From Raphanus sativus (taxonomy: Eukaryota > Streptophyta > Magnoliopsida > Brassicales > Brassicaceae), in assembly GCF_000801105.2 (NCBI RefSeq), contig NC_079516.1:2604001-2668000 (forward strand): 64,000 nucleotides of DNA, given 5' to 3'. This document shows, in pieces, positions 21,039 through 32,011 of the stretch. Every line of letters starts with the position of its first letter. The stretch's first letter is position 1. The position numbers and the translations under genes were made by a program. The notes beneath the pieces were generated by a model. That model made no database searches. It worked only from the letters and a program-made list of their open reading frames with translations, and was not told the DNA's origin.

Positions 21039-22262
21039 TACTCTATATACAATTGAAATGTTATTGTAGTATATACAAAGTTAAGTTGTATTAAAATATT
21101 ATAAAAAACTATTTATTTTTGGGATTTCTTTTCTAATGAGGCTGTTCAGTGCTAAATGCAATATAGAGAAGGGGGAGAGAACACATATTATTTACTTCGG
21201 AAAATCTCAAATTTATCTTATATAGTCAGATTTATATTTTTTTCTCATTATTGTTGAAGGCATCTCTTATTCATTATCAACTTATATTTAGGATATAATT
21301 AATTGAATAAATATTAATATTTTTGTATATTTATAAAATATTTGATGTATATATGATTTGGTGAAAATTTATAATATAGTCAAAAGTCATCAATAGAAAA
21401 AATATAGTCAAATATTGTTTCTTTTTGTTAAAAACATATCAAATGTTGTTTTCTTGCTTTAATTAAAGAGATACAAATTATGGCATATAGTTAATTTCAG
21501 TGTCTGAAATTTTTTATATTCTAAAATTTTTAGAAACCAATTTTAAAAGTTAAAATTTGGTGTATGGAGTTGTTCAGAAAAAAACTTTGGTTTATGGTAT
21601 CAACTGAAATAAAAATTAGAAAAACTAAATTAATTTGTATTTTTGGTTTGGGTAGATTTTTTTGTAAAAAATTAATTAAATTCTACTGAGCGAGTTAATT
21701 AGTCAACATCAATTCTTGCTATAAATACTTTGAATGCAGAACAACTGCAGTCTATTTATAATGCAGATCGGACTGCATTTTATTTGTCATTCAACATTAT
21801 AATTGCAGAATAAAATAAAATTAAATAATTTACCTATATAATAAAATTTAAATTTATATGAAAATAAGATAATTTATAGTACAATTTTTTTAAAAATTTT
21901 TTTATATTGGTAAAAAGTATCTAATTATTATATTTTTATCAGCATTATTATACAAATTAACTATTTTCATCTAACCCATGTCATGCTTGATAATATTAAA
22001 TTATTTTAGTATTCTAATTTATATATATATGGTCAAATATTTTTTCTTTCTTTTTGGTTAAAATATAGTCAAATATTTTTTCTTACTGTATTTGAAATAA
22101 AAATTAATAGTTGTATATAAACGAATTTTTAAATAAACATATGGCAGTGGAGAAAATTCAAAATGATATCTAGTCAAGTGTTCTATAAATAGATATAAAA
22201 TTGTGGCATATACTTTATTACATATTTTGCACAAATTCTTTTTTTAAAAACTTTATTACATG
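21039..22262. repeat. DEFL-type repeat unit continuing after the Helitron
   Basis: Non-coding part of the repeat unit interrupted at 17259. It shares blocks with 40-45 kb such as 'atggcatatagttaatt', 'ctactgagcgagttaa' and 'ggttaaaatatagtcaaat'. No DEFL exon is present. The stretch runs into the poly(T) of the LINE composite at about 22265. Confidence 0.7.
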
Positions 22263-22308
22263 TTGTCTAAATTTTTTTTTTTTTTGACAAATAAAGCTCC
22301 ATGTTTTA

Positions 22309-23958
22309 TTAATCAAATCCTTGTGGTTGGTTTGAAACCATCCAACTTGGGGATCTAGAGTTTACATGGGAAAAAACGATTCCTCGAGCGCCTTTTGCAA
22401 GACTATTGGCTCGGACATTACTGGAACGAGGAATAAAACAAATAGAACAAAGATTAAATAGAGAATGAAGGTGATGGATCTCTTCAAATTCGATCAATAA
22501 GGATGGCCAGACGTCTTCTTTTTCTTCGTCGATGATCTTGACTAGTTATAGACAGTCAGTCTCAAAAGTCATATCTAGATGGTTCAGTTGGAGTGAGGAT
22601 TTCATGGCCCACAGCAAAGTATGAAACTCAGCGTGTAGGAGGGTTAAACTTCGGCTACTAGTGAATGAGCCAAAGATTGTTACCCCATCCTCTCTCATCA
22701 TAACCATCCCTCCGCCGCAAAGAGCGTCGTCTTGGTGCCAAAAGGCGTCAATAGAGCATCTAGGGCCGAGGGGATTAGCTTGAGATAATGGTCGGGTTTC
22801 CTCCACTTCTTCTTGACATTTATCTAAGATTTGTGCTAGTCTCCAGTTTTCTGCTTCCGATATAGCGATCTGGATTGTATCAAGAGGGGGTGTCTCCTTT
22901 CCGTTAAAGAGTTTATCATTGCGAGCCTTCCAAATAAACCATAATATCCACGGCACGTTATCCAGTATTGTGGACGGAATGCCGAGTCCTTTTGCTTGCC
23001 AGAGAATATGGTTTAGGTTGCTGAAAATTGATGCGCTCGAGAAGAGACTCGGAGAGTGGGGGATGTGGGAGAGAGCCCATACCTGAACAGAGGGCGGGCA
23101 CTCGAATAGAAGGTGGTTTATGGTTTCATTATCAGCCCCGCAGCGTAGGCAGTTCCTCTCCGAGCTACAATGCCGGTCCGAGAGACAGCTGCATACCGGG
23201 ACACAGTCTGAAAATACTTGTCATATGAAGTGTTTGATCTTTCTCGAGGTCTTTAGGGACCAAGTTTTGGCTTTCAGACTCGTGGTGCTTTGTTCGGTGA
23301 CATCAGGGATGGCGAGAGATGCTTCCATTTCCATTAAGAATGCGTATCCTGACTGTACTGTATAGGCGCCAGACTTGGTTGGCTTCCAAACATAGCTATC
23401 TTGGCGGTGGCCTTTAGGGAGTCGCAGGCTCTGAATAAGAGAGATATCCTCTTGGGAGATCAGATTTTGGAGCATAGGAAGGTTCCATTGGCGCAACGAA
23501 GCATCGATGAGATTGGAGACTCGTAGGGATGGGTCAAAGGAGGGTCCGCGGGGTGTCGCTGGGTGTGGTGTGGAATCCGGAAGCCAGTTATCGGACCAAA
23601 CCATGGTGTTGTTACCCGAGCCAATCGATCGTCTAAGGCCTGCTTTTAGAAGAGGTTGCGCCGCCATCAAGCTGTGCCATACGTACGAGGGAGAGCTTTC
23701 CTTCTTGACGTCCACTGGGGTCGAGAGACGATAATATCTCCCTTTTAAAACTCGAGCAAGGAGAGACGAGGGGTATTGTATTAATCTCCATAATTGCTTC
23801 GCAAGTAATGCGAGATTGAAGTTTCTGAGGTCCTTAAAACCGAGCCCTCCTTTATCTTGAGGGATGCAAATACTCTTCCAGGCGATCCAGTGTAGACCTT
23901 TGTTATTTTGCTTAGTGCTCCACCAGAATGAGCTCGCAAATGACGACCAAGAAGACAT
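22309..23958 (-). pseudogene. LINE ORF2 C-terminal half, degraded
   Basis: Minus-strand frames 24024-23221, 22956-22546 and 22497-22309 together give the end of the RT region (WWSTKQNNKGLHWIAWKSIC and LGFKDLRNFNLALLAKQLW), zf-RVT, and an RNase H segment (IDAFWHQDD, LHAEFHTLLWAMKSS, TFETDCL). They are separated by frameshifts and stops. The upstream RT core and endonuclease are not contiguous with it. Confidence 0.8.
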
Positions 23959-23959
23959 G

Positions 23960-24556
23960 GAACCGACTCCTGCTCTTCTAGCTCCTGCTCGAAACAAGAA
24001 TGCTACCGACACAGTCAAGACCAATTCTCACCAGGTCGCTCCTCCCCCATACACGGCTAAGGGATACCTCAAGAAACAAGCCCCAAAGGGCCCTGATGTG
24101 AAAGGCGCAAAGGTTTCCAGGAAGCTCCGAGGACGCAACTCCCCGAGAAAACGCGCCAACCCGGGTATCCCTCCTACTGTCTCTGCTCGTGCTGTCCCTC
24201 GTAATGAGGTGTTTCCATCTGCTATAAGCAAAAAAATCTTTGTCTCTTTCAAGTTCGGTGGTGTCCCAGAAACCACCCAGTAAGAAGATATGAGTGCAAT
24301 AGCTTGGAATTGTCAGGACGCCGGAGCTTACCTGACCAAGAAACACCTCCGGAAATTGCATCGCTGTTTTACTCCTTTTCTTTTTCTTTCAGAAGCAAAA
24401 AATAGTTATTTTTTTCTTCAGGATTTTCATTTTGAATTTGGTTATAATAAATTGTTCACCGTGAAACCAGAGGGTCGAAGCGGTGGACTAGCTCTTTTTT
24501 ATTTGGATTCTTTTGATGTTACGATTCTTTCTCCAATAATCGCATGATAGACATAA
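23960..24556 (+). repeat. Left arm of inverted repeat: LINE ORF1 end and ORF2 start
   Basis: Plus-strand reading gives an ORF1 C-terminus (TPALLAPARNKN through FKFGGVPETTQ, stop at 24281-24283) and, six bases later, an ORF2 start (MSAIAWNCQ, then FLFLSEAKN, SGGLALFYLDSF), stopping at about 24545. The reverse complement of 25216-25829 is similar at roughly nine bases in ten by eye. The two arms face each other across the neprosin piece. Confidence 0.8.
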
Positions 24557-25215
24557 AAACTAGAATAAACAAATACGTTTTAATCATAAGAAAAAAGTGT
24601 ATCGATTTTTATGATATTTTATCTCAAAGAAAACAAACAAATTGTGTATCGATAAATTATGATAAATACAGAAAGATAAACGAGTGAAAATACCTCCCAT
24701 CCGGCCTCTACTGTGTTTAGGTCCGATCCGCTGTAGTGTCCGGCGACTAGCCAGATCTGAGAGAGACTAAACTCGTCTGATTCTGGTTCAACTATGGGGT
24801 CCCAAATATTCATGGTAGCATGTGCTCCATATGTGTGTCTTGCGGTTGGCGTATATTGCGATCGCGTACTATGAAATTATTAATACGTACAGTTAATAGA
24901 AAAACTAAATTGTATATATTTAAATATTTGTAGTTTGTTTTAAATAGTACCCCGTGTCCCTTCTCGGCAGCATAATAGGAAACGGGCGTCAGTGACATGC
25001 ACTTTTTGCCCGACGTGTCTGTCCCCGGGTCTGCTCCGTCTTATGGGAACTGTCTGGTCGGGCAAGACGTCCCATTTAGATTCCAAATCTGCCATACTTT
25101 TTTCCCCTTTCACGTTGTTTATCATATTCTATTTGGCGGTTGGTGCTTTCTGATTTAAAACGAAAAATAAAATAAGTATTATGATTTAATCAAAATATGG
25201 ATTCCATAATCCTTA
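24557..25215 (-). pseudogene. Neprosin gene fragment in the loop of the inverted repeat
   Basis: The minus strand matches 11720-12386 of the neprosin gene, introns included: end of intron 2, exon 3 ([23 protein letters not shown]), intron 3, exon 4 ([33 protein letters not shown]) and intron 4. Because introns are retained, the fragment was copied from DNA, not from mRNA. An extra A in exon 4 (gcaatatacgcc) and changes in exon 3 break the frame. It is not expressible as protein. Confidence 0.85.
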
Positions 25216-25829
25216 TTGCCTCTCTGTCTATCATGCGATTATTGGAGAAAAGAATCGTAACATAAAAAGAATCCAAATAAAAAAGAGCTAGTCCACCGCT
25301 TCGACTCTCTGGTTCCCACGATGAATAATTTATTATAACTAAATTCAAACTGAGAATCCTGAAAAAAAAAGAATAACTATTTTTTTGTTTCTGAAAAAAA
25401 AAAAAAAGAAGGAATAAAACAACGATGCAATTCCCCGGAGGTGTTTCTTGGTCAGGTAAGCTCCGGCGCCCTGACAATTCCAAACTATTGCACTCATATC
25501 TTTTTATTGGGTGGTTCTGGGACACCACCAAACCTAAAAGAGAAAAAGATTTTTTGTTTTATAGCAGATGAAAACACCTCATTACGAGGGACAGCACGAG
25601 CAGAGACAGTAGGAAGGATAACCGGGTTGGCGCGTTTTCTTGGGGAGTTGCGTCCTCGAGCTTCCTAGAAGCTTTTGCGCCTTTTCACATCAGGGCTTTT
25701 TTGGAGCTTGTTTCTTGAGGTATCCCTTAGCCGGTATGGGGGAGGAGCGGCCTGGTGAGAATTGGTCTTGACTGTGTCGTAGCATTCTTTGTTTCGAGCA
25801 GGTGCTGGAAGAGCAGGAGTCGGTTTCAA
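25216..25829 (-). repeat. Right arm of inverted repeat, cut by the gap
   Basis: Reverse complement of the left arm. It begins at the shared sequence tctatcatgcgattattgg and ends at the N run with the ORF1 piece (PTPALPAPARNKE). Several homopolymer differences from the left arm put the frames out of register. Confidence 0.8.
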
Positions 25830-25929
25830 NNNNNNNNNNNNNNNNNNNNNNNNNNNNNNNNNNNNNNNNNNNNNNNNNNNNNNNNNNNNNNNNNNNNNNN
25901 NNNNNNNNNNNNNNNNNNNNNNNNNNNNN
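25830..25929. other. Assembly gap (100 N)
   Basis: A 100-N placeholder lying exactly where the LINE composite meets VPS26. The missing 3' half of VPS26 and the true right end of copy 1 are both hidden here, or the two sides may not belong together at all. Confidence 0.99.
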
Positions 25930-26155
25930 GATCTTGTATGAGAGCCTAAGAACGCTCTGAGTGGAAAAGAGAAAAATCTATTGACATCCTTTTGAATAAG
26001 AGTAATAGGATTCAAGAACACAAGTCACAAGTGATTGTAGTTAGAGCCTAAACACTAAGAATGAAACAAGTTGAGTTTGGGTTTTTTTTTTTAAAAGGAA
26101 ACGAGCCATAGTTCCTGTCTCTATTCTTATAAAGTAGGAACCCATCAGAACTCAC

Positions 26156-27438
26156 CTTGATGCTGTTATTAATTGGAGGAGGTGGAGCATAGTTCCGAAC
26201 CTATTTCAAACAAAATCAACAATGTCACAAACAAACATATATCTAGTGATATTTAGTCGAATCATCAGTCATTACACAAATTTAGTTGTTTTTGAAACAA
26301 TGACACGCAGCAAAAAAAAGGAAGAAAAAGTACCATGAATTCCTGGTACTCCACGATGCTTCCAGAGTAGCCACGAGTGACGGTAACTTTGAGGACATAT
26401 CTGAAGAAACAAAGAAAGTAGCAGAAACTTGTAAAATCAAGGAACAGTGGAAAATTGAAACATATGACATACCTTAGCCGCACATTGACACCATTGTATG
26501 TATCATATGGCATCTCGACAGTTGGAAATTCAAAAGGGTATGTCTTTCTCTCGTATATATCTCCAGGGACATCCAATTCACGAACTGGAACAAGCAAAAC
26601 ACAGAAATCACAATATACAAATGGATCATCTAATATGATTTGAAGTCCTCATAAACTAGTACTTGGAAGGAAAACGAAATCCAAAGTTTTACTCACCCAA
26701 GGAAGTGAAGTCATAGAAGTTTCCTCTGTCAAAGTACATTTCTGTCGGGAACACAAATATGCCATCAACAAGTTAGAAACCAGGCAACTAATCTTTTAAA
26801 GGACTCTTTTGGTGGGTAGATCTAGAGGTCATTGGCAAGTGCACACACCTATTTGACCAAGAAGCTCAACTTTGACACCATTATGCTCCACCTTTTTCCC
26901 TTGATATGGTTCAATGCAAACCTAATAAAAGATATGTGAAGGACAAAATAACTTAAAGCGTCAACAAGCTCATAACTACAAACAGCTAAAGATTCATCTT
27001 AGAGCAGGAGGACAACAAGTACCTTCCCGGAAAGAGTTTCCTGACTCTGGAAAAGTGGGACCAAAGCTGTTTGACCATTTTCTTTCTTCATGGGTACCTA
27101 GTGAAACCAATGGAAGAACAAAGAGGTGAATTAAGAACATCCGAAACATGATTCGACAAGCTACTGAATGCGAGTGAGATCCAGGCTAATATTATATTCA
27201 GTTTGAACACTTGTTGAGAGGGAACCAGCAAAATATCTTTACCTGTTTACGATTTTTGCCATCAGAAAAAGTGATTGAAACATTGCAGGCGGGTTTGAAT
27301 GCTCCAAGAAGATAATTCTGAGACAATTAAAACCCCAAAAAAAAGTTATAAGAATTTAAACTATGCAAAGTGTGTTTCAGACGCAGCAGCAACACCAAGC
27401 AAAGAAGGCAAATTCCATAGTAAAGAGCAACTTACCAT
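26156..27438 (-). CDS. VPS26: Retromer subunit VPS26, N-terminal half
   Basis: Exons on the minus strand: ATG at 27438-27436, then 27317-27243, 27097-27023, 26921-26849, 26741-26697, 26584-26473, 26400-26334 and 26200-26156, all GT-AG and in phase. The product starts M|NYLLGAFKPACNVSITFSD and continues through PLFQSQETLSGK, VEHNGVKVELLGQ, VRELDVPGDIYERKTYPF, TRGYSGSIVEYQEF and VRNYAPPPPINNSIK. This is the arrestin-like N-lobe of VPS26, which binds VPS35 in the endosomal retromer. About 160 of the ~300 residues are present. No further exon lies between 26155 and the gap. A 5' UTR exon ends with the ATG codon at the donor site, a conserved arrangement. In Arabidopsis the likely orthologue is At4g27690, next to the ATPase and HSP21 genes, as here. 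Confidence 0.9.
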
Positions 27439-28131
27439 GATCACAAGACTTAAGAGATCTCAATCACAATAAACCTGTTCAAAGAGGAACACAAATCAGC
27501 GGCACTCACTATTACAATACACCCAATGCATGCGGTTAAAATGGTAAGGCTTGATTTAACGATTCATCAGCTAAACAAAACAATAATCGAGTGAAAGCTG
27601 AGAAACTTCTGAATGAGGTGAAATGCTTCAGTGATTAGAACACGACTCGATTCTATATAAATCAAAGTCGTTCAGATCAACCAAGACCCGACCGCAAGAA
27701 CACGTACCCGATCTGACAGTGGAGAAGATCGACAGAACCAAAGGCACGAAAATTGGGAATAGAGAGAGAAATATATAAAAAAAAAGAACTTTAAGTTGAT
27801 GACAATCACAAGCGCAGATGCTCAAAGCTGAGATCTTTAGGCTTAAAGAGTCTTACTTTCTGATTAACCAGTTCACAATTTGATCAAGCATCCATTAATG
27901 ATCACGAGAAGCGAATAAAGAGGCGACATTTATACAACTCGCAAAATGTTATTTAGTAGAAGCATATAATATAAGATCAAAGCCTCTTAGTGAAAATATG
28001 ACAAAAAAGCAAGTTATATCATATCCTATAACAAAATTATTACAGAACAGAGTGAATACTGTGGCAAAAGCTCTAAACTTTCAGATGAAACCAGAACGTT
28101 TATGATAAAAGAAAAATGATCCGGAGTTTCA

Positions 28132-29682
28132 TCAGTTATCTTCTTCGTGATCCCGGTTCCGTGAGTCCTGAGAGCCTGCCTGAAGGTTAATGAACTGAGA
28201 GACCAGTAGCTTCGAGATTCCACTTATAGCTGCTTCCACTTCATCTGGTTCCTTTGACCCTCTCAACCCACAGTACTCCCCTGCTGCAACTTGCGTCTTC
28301 TTCGACGTTGCAAGTACTTTCTCCAAATCCAGCTGTGACAACGGCCTAGGGACCTGACAAAGAACACAACATCAATACTTATCTGGTGGATGCAACAGCA
28401 TTGAACATTCTCCTTATGAAAAACTTACAGGACATGGTCTCCCTTTTCTCTCTTCCTCTAGGATCTCTCTGATAGGGAAGTAAGCCGCTTTCTTGCAGAG
28501 CTCGAAGATGTCTGATCCGGTGTAGCCTTCACATAAACGAGCTACGTGGTCATAGTCAATATCGGGCTCCACCCTCTCTCCTTTCAGTGTCACTTTCAGT
28601 ATCTCTGCTCTCTCCTTGCGATCAGGCATTCCAATCTCAAAGGCTTGAGGAAGACGCCTCAATATCGCTTCATCGAGCTCTGATGGTCTGTTAGTTGCAG
28701 CAAGAACCATCACCCTCGCATTCGCTACAAAGCAGCAACCATTATACCCAATTAAAAACTGTATCATGCTCTAGTCTGCATGTTAAAATAGAGAGAAAGG
28801 TGAAGGATTTAAACTTACGATCAGTAGAGAAACCATCCCATAAAGCCATAAACTCAGTCTTCATGTTTGCCATGGCTTCATGATCTGTTGAACGGCGCTG
28901 GCCAAGAAAGCTGTCCACCTCATCAATAAAAATGATAGCAGGTTGGAGTTTGTACGCCAAGCTAAATACAGCAGCAACTGAAAGAACGGAACGGAACAGA
29001 ACAGAGAAAGCTCATATATCAGAACAAGCCAACAAATGAGAGAGTTACAAGAAAAGACGCACAAAAAAAAAAAATCTGAACTTACCAAGCTTCTGAGCAT
29101 CACCAAACCACTTGCTCATCAGATTAGAGACCCTAACATTAATGAAAACAGCTCCCGATTCTTTAGCAATAGCCTTAGCAAGCATCGTCTTCCCAGTACC
29201 AGGAGGCCCATAGAGCAAGACTCCCTTCTGAGGACCAAGCAGCTTCCCATAAGCAAAAAGCTCAGGCCTTTTCAACGGCAGAATCACAAGCTCATACAAA
29301 GCCTCCTTAATAGTCTCCAATCCTCCAATAGAGCCAAACTCCACATCGATATGGTCTGGATTAATCACATCACATGCTATCACATCCTGTTTTACACAAA
29401 ACCAAAAAAAAACAAGTTAGCATATATTTTTTTTCTTCTGACTAAGCACATAACAACAATTAGAACCCCAAAACAAATTACCTCGTATGGAGTGGTGTGA
29501 ATAAGAGGACGACCTAGACGCTTGGAGATTTCTTTCTTATGCTCGAGAGCTTTCTTAGACGCCTCGCGATTAGGGTCGAGGTGTCTGAGCCCGGCAAATA
29601 GAACCAAGCAGCTGAAAGCAGCGCTCGCCGCGTAGAGTATGAGTTCCTGCAAGATCTTCGTCTCCGACGAGCCACCACCCAT
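28132..29682 (-). CDS. ATAD1/MSP1-type AAA ATPase
   Basis: Five exons (29682-29482, 29386-29086, 28977-28819, 28724-28429, 28353-28132) encode 392 residues. An N-terminal membrane anchor ([19 protein letters not shown]) is followed by a linker and one AAA+ module: Walker A GPPGTGKT, Walker B IIFIDEVD, sensor-1 ATNRP and the arginine-finger region LDEAILRR. The substrate-loop region [13 protein letters not shown] and the [18 protein letters not shown] sensor-2 helix also fit. MSP1/ATAD1 proteins extract mislocalised tail-anchored proteins from the outer mitochondrial membrane or peroxisomes. Length and order match Arabidopsis At4g27680/At5g53540. It is divergently arranged with HSP21. Confidence 0.95.
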
Positions 29683-30085
29683 TTCTCTTACAAGAAATTA
29701 GAAACAAAACACAACCTTTTTTTTCCAAAAACAGAGGATCTTAAATTAAATAAAGTAATTAAAGAAACACCTAAATAATAGTAGCTCAGAGTTCCAAAAT
29801 GAAACCTAGGATTATATGTTTGCAGAACACGGGGAGAGACTCTTGGCTCTTCTTGTGGAGGACGACAGAGTGGTGGTACTCGAAACTATGCTTGAGGATC
29901 GGGGAGAAGGAGTGAAAATTACGGAAATAGCCCTAAGTTGCACCGTCGTTAATTCGTAAACCGGATTTAGTCAAAAGGGCCTAATGGGCCTGAAATAGGC
30001 CGTATGGATTCGGGAGATTGGTTTGGCTTGCAAGTAAAAAACAAAGATGGTTCGGGAGAAGTTGAGAAAACGCGAGGACAAAGAC

Positions 30086-30098
30086 GAGAAAGTTCGCA
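30086..30098 (+). promoter_or_regulatory. Heat-shock element upstream of HSP21
   Basis: GAA-ag-TTC (30088-30095) followed downstream by further TTC half-sites (ttcaaccttcaag, 30106-30118). It lies about 60-70 bases upstream of the TATA box, as expected for an HSF-driven promoter. Confidence 0.6.
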
Positions 30099-30157
30099 TC
30101 ACATCTTCAACCTTCAAGATCTCTCCTTTTGTCATCTTCACATCCTCATCTCCACCT

Positions 30158-30167
30158 CTATATATAC
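30158..30167 (+). promoter_or_regulatory. TATA box of HSP21
   Basis: ctctatatatac, about 115 bases before the HSP21 ATG and just downstream of the heat-shock element. Confidence 0.7.
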
Positions 30168-30279
30168 ATTATACTCACTCGATCTATGAACATCAAGAAA
30201 CACAATTTGAGAATTTTCGAAATCTTCTCCCAGTGATAACCTTTTTAGCTCTCGTTTTATCATCTGCACGCTTGAATAA

Positions 30280-31054
30280 ATGGCTTCCACACTCTCATTC
30301 ACATCGGCTCTTAGCTCACCTCTCGCTCTATCTCCTACTTCTTTCTCGTCCAAACCTACTTCGCCTTTCTCTGTCTCGTTTCCACGGATGGTCCCTGGTA
30401 AGATCAGAGCTCAAGACCACAGAGAAGACTCTGTTGATGTTGTTCACCAAGGACAGAAAGGGAATCAAGGATCTAGTGTGGAGAAAAGACCTCAACGCTT
30501 AGCTATGGACGTTTCTCCTTTCGGTAAGTTTACCTAAACGAGCCTTGTTTAGCACTCTTTCTCTCTGTTTTTTTCTACTGAACATTCCTCTGTTTTGATA
30601 TTTTGCGTCAGGATTGTTGGATCCTCTGTCACCGATGAGGACAATGCGTCAAATGCTCGACACAATGGACAGGATGTTCGATGACGCTGCCATGATCGTC
30701 CCAGGAAGAAGCAGAGGAGGAGGAGGAAGCGGAGTTTCCGAGATCCGTGCGCCTTGGGACATGAAAGAGGAAGAGCACGAGATCAAGATGCGTTTCGACA
30801 TGCCTGGCTTATCCAAAGAAGACGTCAAGGTCTCTGTCGAAGACAACGTTCTTGTGATCAAAGGAGAACAGAAGAAGGAAGACGAGAATGATTCTTGGTC
30901 CGGAAGAAGCTTTAGCTCTTACGGTACGCGACTACAGCTACCTGATAACTGCGAGAAAGACAAGATCAAAGCTGAGCTCAAGAATGGAGTTCTGTTTATC
31001 ACAATTCCTAAAACCAAAGTCGAACGCAAAGTTGTTGATGTCCAGGTTCAGTGA
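30280..31054 (+). CDS. HSP21: Chloroplast small heat-shock protein HSP21
   Basis: Two exons (30280-30523, 30612-31054) encode 228 residues. The first ~45 residues are Ser/Thr-rich and basic, a plastid transit peptide ([20 protein letters not shown]). The Met-rich amphipathic segment specific to plastid sHSPs follows ([18 protein letters not shown]). The alpha-crystallin domain runs from [20 protein letters not shown] to the C-terminal [12 protein letters not shown], with the V/I-x-I/V anchor near the end. The protein is an ATP-independent chaperone protecting plastid proteins and thylakoids during heat stress. Its likely Arabidopsis orthologue is At4g27670. Only 51 bases follow the stop before Helitron copy 2 begins, so the native 3' UTR and polyadenylation region may be displaced. 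Confidence 0.96.
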
Positions 31055-31712
31055 GAATACAGTAACGTTTTCTTCTGTTTTCTTGTTCTGGTGCTGTCTA
31101 TCTAATCTAATACTATAAAGAAGAGCTACTCTCTTCTCTTGAGGTGCCACGTCATCAAATAGATTATCCTGTGCGTGACATGTGTCCCGCCTTACTTAAA
31201 CGCTGCGCATCATTAACTCATTTCGTTCGTTCTGATTTGGGCTTTATTCCATTAAACTGATAAGTCGATGTGTTTTGGGCTTCGAGTTATGTCTTCGCCG
31301 TGTCTTCTTCTCTTGGATACTCCGCCGTCACAATCAAAATTCGTAGACACCGCCGTGCTCACTATCTCCACCAATTTTATGTAGATCGATTGTTATCAGA
31401 GCATATCATGTTGGAATCCATCATCTGTTTCTTATCATCAATCTTCCTTCTTACCGACAACAGAAATCTGAAGACGTTACGGAATTTGGCTGATTTCAAG
31501 CGTCATCTTGGAACCGTCATCTTTAAAGCACTCATTAACAATCCCTCCTCAATTACTTCCTTTCTGTGCATCCTTGACTATAAATAGGTAAGCCCCATCC
31601 TGCGAAATTCATCATCTCAATCATAAGCTTCTCGAAATTTGAGAGATGATTTTGGTTTCATTTGTTGATTTTGTTTCTGTCTGTTGATGTATTGCAGGCG
31701 ACCCTTATGCAA

Positions 31713-32011
31713 GCCATTGTCACCGTCACCGTCAAGCGGACAGTTCAGAATCGTCAGCTGCAGATTTGGTCATTAAGGCGTTGAAAGAGCCGAAGAGAGA
31801 CCGTAAAAATAGTTAAGAACGTTACGCACAAGACTACTAGAGTAAGATTCTCTTCAATTATTTTATTGAGATTGAGGATGAGGCATAAATCTGTTGCGAT
31901 ATAGCTGAGTGGACAGTTAGGGAGATTTTGGAAACATGTGTCGTTGTTGGATGCACCGTTGATGGTAATGATCCGAAGGTTCTTTTGCAGGATATTCAAG
32001 AAGGTGAGATC
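31713..32011 (+). pseudogene. Captured RPL12 fragment, copy 2
   Basis: Same fragment as at 17867-18165, with the same disabling frameshifts. See that entry for the residues recognised. Confidence 0.85.

Larger units (their letters stand above)
22263..25829 (-). mobile_element. LINE composite with internal inverted repeat, copy 1
   Basis: Order from left: poly(T) (about 22268-22284); LINE ORF2 3' half on the minus strand (to ~23958); an ORF1-end/ORF2-start piece of the same element type on the plus strand (23960-24556); a neprosin gene piece on the minus strand (24557-25215); and a second ORF1-end/ORF2-start piece on the minus strand (25216-25829), cut by the gap. The first inversion is what LINE twin priming produces. 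The right part needs an additional event. The whole composite recurs at 36131-39697, where the right end is complete. Confidence 0.8.
29683..30279. promoter_or_regulatory. Divergent promoter between the AAA ATPase and HSP21
   Basis: About 600 bases serve both genes. The stretch 29976-30003 holds site-II-like TGGGCC/GGCC motifs (gggcctaatgggcctg), common in housekeeping promoters. The HSP21-proximal side has a heat-shock element and a TATA box, annotated separately. Confidence 0.6.

Noticed and set aside
30047..30502. Long frames overlapping the HSP21 promoter and exon 1
   Set aside because: Shadow of HSP21; the alternative frame has no domain and would start in the heat-shock promoter.
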